A DNA stretch of 12,158 nucleotides, taken from assembly GCA_902766915.1 (NCBI GenBank), contig CACXFN010000176.1, positions 1-12,158 on the forward strand. The letters are read 5' to 3'. A model generated the notes under the pieces. That model was given only the letters and a program-made list of their open reading frames with translations, had not been told where the DNA came from and did no database searches. Positions 1-4,260 of this stretch are shown here, one piece after another. This DNA comes from an uncultured Eubacteriales bacterium. GTDB taxonomy: Bacteria > Bacillota > Clostridia > Peptostreptococcales > Anaerovoracaceae. Position 1 is the stretch's first letter. Every line of letters starts with the position of its first letter. The position numbers and the translations under genes were made by a program.

Positions 1-287
1 ACAGGTTCCAGGGAGGTCCTGCGATTTACGATTCAAGGCTTCTATTATACCTTGTAATAATAATTGTTTTTGGAACAGTAATCCCTTACACCGCCTACTT
101 ATTAGGCGTAAGCCTTTGCGGTGCGGTGAAGGGAAGTATGATTGCAAGCATAGAGCCTGTATCTGCCACGGTTTGCATGGTGGTTTGGCTGGGAGAGGCC
201 TTCTACCCTATAGACTTTGTTGGATTTTTATGCATATTTATAACCGTATTCCTTTTGGCAAAGCCGGAATCCGAGAGCAAATTGTAA
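1..287 (+). CDS. EamA/DMT-family membrane transporter, C-terminal part only
   Basis: This is the 3' end of a gene that enters from the left edge. The reading frame begins at base 3, and 94 codons are visible before TAA at 285-287. The peptide is very hydrophobic. One segment (about residues 12-33, around LLLYLVIIIVFGTVIPY) is followed by a short loop reading GSMIASIEPVSATV and a final segment around DFVGFLCIFITVFLLAK. The pattern 'G....AS..EPV.A.....LGE' near the last two helices is characteristic of EamA (drug/metabolite transporter superfamily) proteins, where it reads roughly ASLLEPVFAALLAWLLLGE. Such proteins are inner-membrane exporters or importers of metabolites, and the substrate cannot be told from this fragment. 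A hairpin terminator follows 25 bases after the stop. The family call is fairly safe; the function is open. Confidence 0.8.
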   Translation, partial: RFQGGPAIYDSRLLLYLVIIIVFGTVIPYTAYLLGVSLCGAVKGSMIASIEPVSATVCMVVWLGEAFYPIDFVGFLCIFITVFLLAKPESESKL

Positions 288-311
288 TAAAGATAACTCA
301 CTTGAAAAACC

Positions 312-345
312 AAAAACTTCGCCAGGATTGCGAAGTTTTTAAATA
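312..345. terminator. Bidirectional terminator between the transporter and plsC
   Basis: An 11-bp perfect stem (AAAAACTTCGC at 312-322 with GCGAAGTTTTT at 330-340) closes a 7-base loop. Read on the plus strand it ends in a T run for the transporter. Read on the minus strand it is followed by TTTTTGGTTTTTC for plsC. The plsC stop codon (complement of 339-341) lies inside the T run, so the two convergent genes share one compact terminator. Confidence 0.8.
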
Positions 346-1070
346 GGAAGTGCACTATGTATGATATTCCAAACCTTTTCCGGAAGATCCTTCTCTTCCG
401 CCTTTGATAGACTCGCTGTATCTATGGGTGGATGAATTGTCACGGTTGCGGTTTGACCCGGTGTCATAATCTCTCGCTCTTCGAACATCTTATACGTACC
501 GTTTATAGTAACCGGAACCAGAGGACCCTTAGCCTTAGTTGCCAGTTTAAAGCTACCCGGCTTAAATTCGTCCATTTGAGAACTCCAGCTTCTCTTACCC
601 TCCGGGAAAATCATCAGAGAGAAACCATCTTTAACATATTTGACGCCTTCGTTTATCACCTTTAAGGAATCCCTTGCGTCATTTCTTAGCGTTGGGATAA
701 AAAGCCCTCTTGCTCTAAGAATCCATGTGCTTAGGAAGGGAACAGGCTTAAACTCTTCTTTTGCAATAAAACCAAGCTGGTGACCTTCCACGGCTTTAAG
801 CATAGCCATAATATCGCAATAAGCCTGGTGATTGCCGATAAAAACACAAGGTCCCTCGGGTATATTCTCCCGTCCTGTTATATCAAAGTGCATATCAAAG
901 GTATTTATGACGTCATTAACCCAAGAACTGCAGGCTGTCTCAATTGCAACACGCTCAGCATCAAGGTCTCCCTGGGCCTTTGCCCTCTCTATGGGTTTGG
1001 CGTATTTGTTAACACGGGCAATGGTACCAAGCAATTTGGTGAACCCGCCTATATTTCCCAAAATCTTCAT
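339..1070 (-). CDS. plsC: 1-acyl-sn-glycerol-3-phosphate acyltransferase (PlsC/LPLAT family)
   Basis: The 243-residue protein belongs to the PlsC lysophospholipid acyltransferase family, which transfers an acyl chain to lysophosphatidic acid at the inner face of the membrane to make phosphatidic acid. The four family blocks appear in order: NHQAYCD at residues 80-86 (the catalytic H-X4-D, H81 and D86), RGLFIPTLRND at 121-131, FPEGKRS at 155-161 (phosphate-binding, usually FPEGTRS), and VPVTINGTYK at 185-194. Length is normal for the family. The N-terminus has no convincing transmembrane helix, so membrane association may be peripheral. The start ATG lacks a Shine-Dalgarno sequence and sits directly below a possible extended -10, so translation may be leaderless or the true start may differ. 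The gene stands alone, convergent with the transporter and divergent from rubredoxin. The exact acyl acceptor is inferred from the family. Confidence 0.88.
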   Translation of the reverse strand: MKILGNIGGFTKLLGTIARVNKYAKPIERAKAQGDLDAERVAIETACSSWVNDVINTFDMHFDITGRENIPEGPCVFIGNHQAYCDIMAMLKAVEGHQLGFIAKEEFKPVPFLSTWILRARGLFIPTLRNDARDSLKVINEGVKYVKDGFSLMIFPEGKRSWSSQMDEFKPGSFKLATKAKGPLVPVTINGTYKMFEEREIMTPGQTATVTIHPPIDTASLSKAEEKDLPEKVWNIIHSALPI

Positions 1071-1076
1071 GATGGT

Positions 1077-1085
1077 ATTTTAGCA
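1077..1085 (-). promoter_or_regulatory. Possible extended -10 promoter placed directly at the plsC start
   Basis: On the minus strand the bases read TGC-TAAAAT, an extended -10 (TGnTAAAAT), ending only six bases before the plsC ATG. No good -35 lies 17 bases upstream and no AGGAGG-like sequence precedes the ATG. If used, transcription would start at or next to the start codon. Weak single-site evidence. Confidence 0.3.
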
Positions 1086-1094
1086 CAACCAATA

Positions 1095-1123
1095 TAGATA
1101 TTTCCACAAAAAAGAGTTATACT
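1095..1123 (+). promoter_or_regulatory. Candidate sigma-A promoter of the rubredoxin gene
   Basis: TAGATA (1095-1100) and TATACT (1118-1123) are separated by 17 bases and match the -35 and -10 consensus at four and five of six positions. The predicted start near 1130 gives a leader of about 55 bases before the rubredoxin ATG. Confidence 0.42.
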
Positions 1124-1185
1124 CTATGTATTGATAGTTATGAAATAAATGAAATCAGTTTGTTATTTAAACAGGAGGAAACAAA

Positions 1186-1347
1186 ATGAAAAAGTATGAA
1201 TGTGGAGCATGCGGATACGTTTATGACCCTGCAAAGGGCGATCCGGATAATGGAATAAAGCCGGGAACAGCCTTTGAAGACCTTCCGGAAGATTGGGAAT
1301 GCCCGGTTTGCGGAATGGGTAAGGACGTATTCGAAGAAAAAGAATAA
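1186..1347 (+). CDS. Rubredoxin
   Basis: A 53-codon gene starting at ATG 1186, preceded by a perfect AGGAGG at 1173-1178 with a 7-base spacer. The product is a classical rubredoxin: a small cytoplasmic one-electron carrier holding a single iron in four cysteines. The two knuckles are C6-G-A-C9-G-Y and C39-P-V-C42-G, with the family's D-P-A-x-G-D, G-I-x-P-G-T-x-F and D-L-P-x-D-W-x-C-P signatures between them. Length (52-54 residues) is exactly typical. Rubredoxins in anaerobes usually pass electrons to rubrerythrin, superoxide reductase or flavodiiron proteins to detoxify oxygen and peroxide; none of these partners is adjacent here, so the physiological partner is not indicated. The gene is monocistronic, with its own promoter candidate and terminator. 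Confidence 0.97.
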   Translation: MKKYECGACGYVYDPAKGDPDNGIKPGTAFEDLPEDWECPVCGMGKDVFEEKE

Positions 1348-1369
1348 TCCAAACAATATTAGCATTTAG

Positions 1370-1399
1370 AGCGGTTCTGAGACAAGGACCGCTATTTTT
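1370..1399 (+). terminator. Intrinsic terminator after rubredoxin
   Basis: The 9-bp stem AGCGGTTCT (1370-1378) with AGGACCGCT (1385-1393), including one T-G wobble, closes a 6-base loop and is followed by ATTTTTATT. It begins 22 bases after the rubredoxin stop. Confidence 0.85.
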
Positions 1400-1439
1400 A
1401 TTCAGTAATTTGAAAAAATATGAAATTTTTTTAAAAAAA

Positions 1440-1469
1440 TTCCCACAAATAAAAAATAGGTGGTATAAT
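1440..1469 (+). promoter_or_regulatory. Strong promoter with extended -10 and A/T-rich upstream region
   Basis: TTCCCA (1440-1445) and a perfect TATAAT (1464-1469) are 18 bases apart. TGG just before the -10 makes an extended TGnTATAAT. The 30 bases upstream of the -35 are almost pure A/T in runs (1408-1440), resembling an UP element. The predicted start is about 1476. No recognisable protein gene follows on this strand before the terminator at 1618-1657, so the promoter appears to serve a short non-coding RNA. Confidence 0.65.
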
Positions 1470-1475
1470 AATACC

Positions 1476-1657
1476 GTTATCAAGGAAATAATGTGTTTGG
1501 GATCTGTTTCTACCCATAAGCAGTCCAAAACAAAATAAGTCCTAAATTAGTCCATAAGATTCTATCAGGAACTTATCCCAAACCACCCTTGAAACATCAG
1601 AAATAATGGGAATAAATAATAGGGACGATTCTTAGTGAACCGTCCCTGTTCTTTTGT
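1476..1657 (+). ncRNA. Candidate structured small RNA of about 180 nt, family not recognised
   Basis: The stretch lies between the strong promoter at 1440-1469 and a terminator at 1618-1657. It can form a long hairpin. TCAAGG (1480-1485) pairs with CCTTGA (1587-1592). GTG plus TTTGGGAT (1493-1503) pairs with ATCCCAAA plus CAC (1575-1586, C1583 bulged). After a 2x2 internal loop, GTTTCT (1506-1511) pairs with AGGAAC (1567-1572). The apical region (1512-1566) is A-rich and contains ATAAG three times (1516, 1535, 1554) and AGTCC three times (1522, 1538, 1549). CCCAT (1513-1517) could also pair with ATGGG (1606-1610) as a pseudoknot. 6S RNA was considered because of the length and promoter strength, but the symmetric central bubble is not evident; SRP RNA and tmRNA signatures are absent. 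A minus-strand role, as the 3' region of the neighbouring gene, is less likely because the promoter points the other way. Confidence 0.42.
1618..1657. terminator. Terminator hairpin of the GGGACGGTTC repeat type
   Basis: AATAGGGACG (1618-1627) pairs with CGTCCCTGTT (1641-1650). After one mismatch, TTC (1629-1631) pairs with GAA (1637-1639) around the loop TTAGT. The plus strand continues CTTTTGT. The hairpin can end the candidate RNA on the plus strand and lies 38 bases beyond the end of the minus-strand nucleotidyltransferase gene, so it may serve both. The sequence resembles a GGGACGGTTC...GAACCGTCCC hairpin that I recall as scattered through many clostridial genomes. Confidence 0.6.
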
Positions 1658-1694
1658 AATAAACTTTTGAAATAATCATTTAAAGTGCTCCGAA

Positions 1695-2675
1695 CTAATC
1701 CCAGAGTTTTTCAGGATAAAGCCCTTTATCCTTCATTGCGCGAATAGCGTCCATAACACCTTCTTTGTCCTCTTTATATGTGACACCATACCATTGATCT
1801 GAGGAGCGCAATACCTTTACATCTGCCTTATCTGCTTTCAGTAGAGTATCCACAGCACCGGGTAGATAATATTCCCCCTTTAAAGGATTATCCAACAATA
1901 TTTTTTCTAAAGCTCCCGGAAAGCCTGATGACAGTTCGTCCATCATTTTTCTTCCGAATCCCCAGAAATTCATAGAAACAGGAGTATCGTCAGGAAGAGA
2001 AGTCCAGCTTTCGCCATCGTCTTCTGTAAAGGCTATTTTTCCGTCAGGCTGTCGTTGTATTTGAGTCCTCTCCACTATGTCCTGAAGCATTGAATTCTCC
2101 GTAACAGTACATACACCCCTTGCCACATGACCTGTCTCGGAAAGAGTTTTATCAAGGCGGTAGCCAACCATAGCAAAGTGCTGAGGATCATCGTCCTGAT
2201 TGAGGCCTTCCAGGAAATCATACATATGTTGGAATGCCGCAGCTCCGTAGAAATCATCCGCATTGATAACGGCAAAGGGTCCGGATACTAAATCTCTTGC
2301 AGAAAGAACCGCATGGCCGGTTCCCCATGGTTTCACGCGACCGGAGCTTATTGCATCCTCCACCTTAACCAAGATATCCTTGGCGCCAGCATCATCAGAT
2401 GACTCGCTTAACTCGGGAATGTCACGAATATCCTGGAATGCATATTTCACATCCAAACGTTTTCCGGCTCTACCATCTATTAAAGCCCTAAAATCCGCCT
2501 CATTTTCTTTTTTGATGATGAAAATCACAGATTCGAAACCTGCCAACATCGCATCATATAGAGAAAAGTCTAAAATAATCTCACCTTGATCGGTGATTGG
2601 ATCAATCTGCTTTAATCCTCCATACCTGCTTCCCATGCCTGCGGCCATAACTATTAAGGTAGGTTTATTATTCAT
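1695..2675 (-). CDS. Sugar-phosphate nucleotidyltransferase-like protein
   Basis: The 326-residue protein has the nucleotidyltransferase (GT-A-like, NTP_transferase) fold that couples an NTP to a sugar or alcohol phosphate with release of pyrophosphate. The N-terminal nucleotide loop reads AAGMGSRYGGLKQIDP (residues 11-26), with G13, G15, R17 and K22 as the G-x-G-x-R...K signature. PWGTGHAV (116-123) and INADDFYG (137-144) follow; the Asp pair of the latter is the usual metal and nucleotide site. Length and motif spacing fit a family found in Clostridia and Bacteroidetes that is commonly annotated only as 'nucleotidyltransferase'. It is not a typical GalU or RmlA, so the sugar is undetermined. 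ATG at 2675 is supported by AGGAGG (2685-2690 complement) with a 9-base spacer. The gene is monocistronic and divergent from rpsF, and no glycan genes are near to suggest the pathway. Confidence 0.82.
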   Translation of the reverse strand: MNNKPTLIVMAAGMGSRYGGLKQIDPITDQGEIILDFSLYDAMLAGFESVIFIIKKENEADFRALIDGRAGKRLDVKYAFQDIRDIPELSESSDDAGAKDILVKVEDAISSGRVKPWGTGHAVLSARDLVSGPFAVINADDFYGAAAFQHMYDFLEGLNQDDDPQHFAMVGYRLDKTLSETGHVARGVCTVTENSMLQDIVERTQIQRQPDGKIAFTEDDGESWTSLPDDTPVSMNFWGFGRKMMDELSSGFPGALEKILLDNPLKGEYYLPGAVDTLLKADKADVKVLRSSDQWYGVTYKEDKEGVMDAIRAMKDKGLYPEKLWD

Positions 2676-2716
2676 ACGAAGTGTCCTCCTATAAATTCGT
2701 TAAATCATCACCTAAT

Positions 2717-2745
2717 AAGATACAACAATAAATAATCTTTAGCAA
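2717..2745 (-). promoter_or_regulatory. Candidate promoter of the nucleotidyltransferase gene
   Basis: On the minus strand TTGCTA (complement of 2740-2745) and TATCTT (complement of 2717-2722) are 17 bases apart, each matching consensus at four of six positions. The leader would be about 35 bases. A second candidate further upstream (TTGGAT-17-TATAGA, around 2785-2812) is possible. Confidence 0.38.
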
Positions 2746-2843
2746 TATTTTAAAGTGCGCATGTCCAAATTCTGCACACACATTCTATAGTAGTTTTTAG
2801 AAAAATATCCAATCAAAGGATACTTTATAATGTGTGAGATAAA

Positions 2844-2880
2844 GTGGAGGTCTATGGGGAAAGAAAGGGAAAATAATGGT
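2844..2880 (+). other. G-tract array at 10-base spacing in the rpsF upstream region
   Basis: The 412-bp region between the nucleotidyltransferase start and rpsF contains no gene I can support. Within it, TGGAG (2845), TGGGG (2855), AAGGG (2865) and AATGG (2875) start at exact 10-base intervals on the plus strand, each separated by five mostly A/T bases. Two more G tracts follow at 2910-2912 and 2921-2924. The 5+5 spacing recalls the TGGGN5 direct repeats bound by MraZ, but no mraZ gene lies next to it. It may be an operator or simply a purine-rich spacer. Confidence 0.25.
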
Positions 2881-2979
2881 AATTTTACATAAAAGAAAGG
2901 TAAAACTTTGGGAAAACAATGGGGAGCCACAAAGCCCTAAAACTATTAAAAATTCAATAAAAAAAGCACAAAAAAGCCC

Positions 2980-3008
2980 TTGCAATATGGTTTGATTTGA
3001 GGCATAAT
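2980..3008 (+). promoter_or_regulatory. Candidate promoter of the rpsF-ssb-rpsR operon
   Basis: TTGCAA (2980-2985) and CATAAT (3003-3008) are separated by exactly 17 bases and match consensus at five and five of six positions. The predicted start near 3015 gives a leader of about 73 bases before rpsF. Confidence 0.65.
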
Positions 3009-3014
3009 GGTGAA

Positions 3015-3087
3015 GCACGTTAAAGAGAATGCATAATCTCTGCGCAGTATAAGAGCTGCGCCACTAAGACCATAGGGAGGTGAAATC
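3015..3087 (+). promoter_or_regulatory. rpsF leader with two abutting hairpins
   Basis: Hairpin one is AGAGA (3024-3028) with TCTCT (3037-3041). Hairpin two begins at the very next base: GCGCAG (3042-3047) with CTGCGC (3056-3061). The two stems could stack coaxially. rpsF-rpsR leaders in many bacteria are bound by the S6:S18 protein pair as feedback control, and that known motif features an exposed CCG. No CCG occurs in this leader, so the structure is either a divergent form or unrelated. Confidence 0.35.
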
Positions 3088-3393
3088 ATGAAAAACTACG
3101 AAGTCCTGTTTGTCATCGATTCAACATTGGATGACGAAAAGAAGGATGCCGCCGTGGAAAGAGTCAAAGAAATCATTTCTTCCGAAGGCGAGGTAAAGGA
3201 CGTAGACGTCTGGGGACTCCGTAAACTGGCATATCCTATTCAGAAGAAGTCTGAAGGATATTATGCAGTAATCCAGTTTACAGCAGAACCGACACTACCT
3301 TTGGAACTCGACAGAAGACTTAAGATTTCCGATGACTACATCAGGCACATCATCGTCAGCAAGGACCCGAAGAATACTAAAGTCGAAGAATAG
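3088..3393 (+). CDS. rpsF: 30S ribosomal protein S6
   Basis: The 101-residue product is small-subunit protein S6, which binds 16S rRNA of the platform as a heterodimer with S18. The sequence starts with the family's M-x-N-Y-E-x-x-x-V-I-D and contains the VDVWGLRKLAYPIQKKSEGYY stretch (residues 39-59; the usual form is W-G-x-R-x-L-A-Y-x-I) and a C-terminal IRHIIVSKD. Length is typical for Firmicutes, without the long acidic tail of enterobacterial S6. GGGAGGTG (3075-3082) precedes ATG 3088 at good spacing. It is the first gene of the classical rpsF-ssb-rpsR operon; ssb follows after 26 bases. Its partner S18 is the third gene, which gives stoichiometric synthesis of the S6:S18 pair. Confidence 0.97.
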   Translation: MKNYEVLFVIDSTLDDEKKDAAVERVKEIISSEGEVKDVDVWGLRKLAYPIQKKSEGYYAVIQFTAEPTLPLELDRRLKISDDYIRHIIVSKDPKNTKVEE

Positions 3394-3404
3394 ACGAAAA
3401 CCAG

Positions 3405-3413
3405 AAAGAGGTG
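3405..3413 (+). promoter_or_regulatory. Ribosome binding site that fixes the ssb start
   Basis: AAAGAGGTG at 3405-3413 places its GAGG core eight bases before ATG 3420. The in-frame GTG at 3411 lies inside this Shine-Dalgarno sequence and so is an unlikely start. Confidence 0.7.
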
Positions 3414-3419
3414 CGAGAT

Positions 3420-3896
3420 ATGAATAGTGTAATATTGATCGGAAGATTAACCAGAGATCCTGAACTTAGATATACATCAGGTTCCCAAATGGCAGTAGCA
3501 AAGTTTAGCATTGCGGTGGATAGACCAACACGCCAAGGAAAAGAGAGGGAAGCAGATTTCCCACGAATCACTGTGTTCGGTAAGCAAGCTGAAAACTGTG
3601 AAAGATATCTCGCAAAGGGTAGAATGGTAGGAATACAGGGAAGGCTCCAAACAGGCTCCTATCAGGACAAGGATGGAAAAACCGTATACACTACCGATGT
3701 AATTGCTGATAGAGTTGAATTCCTGGAATGGGGAGATCGTAAAGAAACCGGATCTTCATTCGGAGGCTCACAACAGAGCTATGCCACTCAGGAAAGCGCA
3801 TCCTCAACTGTAGAATTTGATTCTGCAGAACCGGATGGATTCGAAGCTGAAATGCCGGATTCCTTCCAAACAATTGACGAGGATGTCCCATTCTAA
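3420..3896 (+). CDS. ssb: Single-stranded DNA-binding protein
   Basis: The 158-residue protein coats single-stranded DNA during replication, repair and recombination. An OB fold occupies about residues 1-105, beginning MNSVILIGRLTRDPELRYT and including F-P-R-I-T-V-F-G-K-Q-A-E-N (47-59), G-I-Q-G-R-L-Q-T-G-S-Y (71-81) and the closing VIADRVEFLE. A Ser/Gln/Gly-rich flexible linker (about 106-145) leads to the acidic tip D-E-D-V-P-F, the partner-recruitment tail that is usually DDDIPF. ATG 3420 is chosen over an in-frame GTG at 3411 because the SD sequence overlaps the GTG and family members begin M-N. Position between rpsF and rpsR is the standard arrangement in Firmicutes and supports that this is the essential housekeeping SSB rather than a phage copy. 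Confidence 0.96.
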   Translation: MNSVILIGRLTRDPELRYTSGSQMAVAKFSIAVDRPTRQGKEREADFPRITVFGKQAENCERYLAKGRMVGIQGRLQTGSYQDKDGKTVYTTDVIADRVEFLEWGDRKETGSSFGGSQQSYATQESASSTVEFDSAEPDGFEAEMPDSFQTIDEDVPF

Positions 3897-3902
3897 ATTG
3901 AA

Positions 3903-3928
3903 GCTCCCAAATTCTTTGATATGGGAGT
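3903..3928 (+). promoter_or_regulatory. Hairpin between ssb and rpsR
   Basis: CTCCCA (3904-3909) pairs with TGGGAG (3922-3927), extended by one G-T wobble, around a 12-base loop. It lies 20 bases ahead of the rpsR start and just before its AAAGGAG (3934-3940). No T run follows, so it is not a terminator; it could be a processing or stability element. Confidence 0.35.
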
Positions 3929-3947
3929 CTAAGAAAGGAGACATATC

Positions 3948-4187
3948 ATGGCTGAAAAAAGAAGACCCACAGGCGGCATGAGAAGAAAGAAAGTATGCCA
4001 GTTCTGTGCAGACAGCACTGATACTATAGACTACAAGGATACAGAAAAGCTGAGAAAGTTCATTACCGAAAGAGGTAAGCTCCTTCCCAGAAGAGTCACT
4101 GGAACCTGCTCCATTCATCAGCGCGACATCACAACCGCTGTAAAGAGAGCCAGAATCGTGGCATTGCTTCCTTACGTAGCAGAGTAG
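3948..4187 (+). CDS. rpsR: 30S ribosomal protein S18, zinc-binding form
   Basis: The 79-residue product is S18, the partner of S6 on the 30S platform. It contains the family block [20 protein letters not shown] (residues 29-48), followed by [12 protein letters not shown]. It carries a complete metal-site pattern: C17-Q-F-C20 near the N-terminus and C54-S-I-H57 later. This corresponds to the zinc-ribbon ('C+') type of S18; organisms that meet zinc shortage often keep a second, cysteine-free copy elsewhere. ATG 3948 is preceded by AAAGGAG with a 7-base gap. It is the last gene of the rpsF operon and is followed by a strong terminator. Family and function are secure; zinc binding is inferred from the residues. 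Confidence 0.97.
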   Translation: MAEKRRPTGGMRRKKVCQFCADSTDTIDYKDTEKLRKFITERGKLLPRRVTGTCSIHQRDITTAVKRARIVALLPYVAE

Positions 4188-4217
4188 TATGCTAGTAGCA
4201 ACGCAATAAAATGATTT

Positions 4218-4260
4218 AAAAAGGCGGATTCAGTTCAAAAACCGAACCCGCCTTTTTTTA
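4218..4260. terminator. Bidirectional terminator between rpsR and the hisD-like gene
   Basis: AAAAAGGCGG (4218-4227) pairs perfectly with CCGCCTTTTT (4248-4257). After one mismatch, TTC (4229-4231) pairs with GAA (4244-4246). T runs lie on both sides, so it ends rpsR on the plus strand and the hisD-like gene on the minus strand. The hisD stop codon (complement of 4258-4260) sits in the tail of this hairpin. Confidence 0.9.

Noticed and set aside
116..346. An open frame of 76 codons starting inside the first transporter fragment
   Set aside because: It overlaps the EamA-type frame, which has clear family sequence, and it runs through the terminator hairpin; its peptide has no recognisable pattern.
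780..1097. Plus-strand open frames overlapping the 5' half of plsC
   Set aside because: They are antisense to conserved PlsC motifs, with no SD sequence or recognisable domain.
1138..1528. Two long minus-strand open frames covering the rubredoxin region
   Set aside because: They lie antisense to an unmistakable rubredoxin and span its terminator and a promoter; no SD sequence or family resemblance is seen.
1516..1558. Short repeats ATAAG and AGTCC as a mini CRISPR or iteron array
   Set aside because: Units are only five bases long, spacing is irregular, and they lie inside a hairpin loop; they are too short for a CRISPR repeat, and no cas or replication gene is present.
1476..1657. Assignment of the candidate RNA as 6S RNA
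   Set aside because: Length and promoter strength fit, but the main stem has only small one-sided loops and no large symmetric central bubble, so the call is left open.
2826..2831. Perfect TATAAT as an additional rpsF promoter
   Set aside because: No -35-like hexamer lies 16-18 bases upstream and there is no TG extension, so it is probably a chance match in A/T-rich DNA.
2739..3018. Minus-strand open frames in the intergenic region before rpsF
   Set aside because: They consist of low-complexity hydrophobic translations of A/T- and purine-rich DNA, have no ribosome binding site, and overlap the rpsF promoter.
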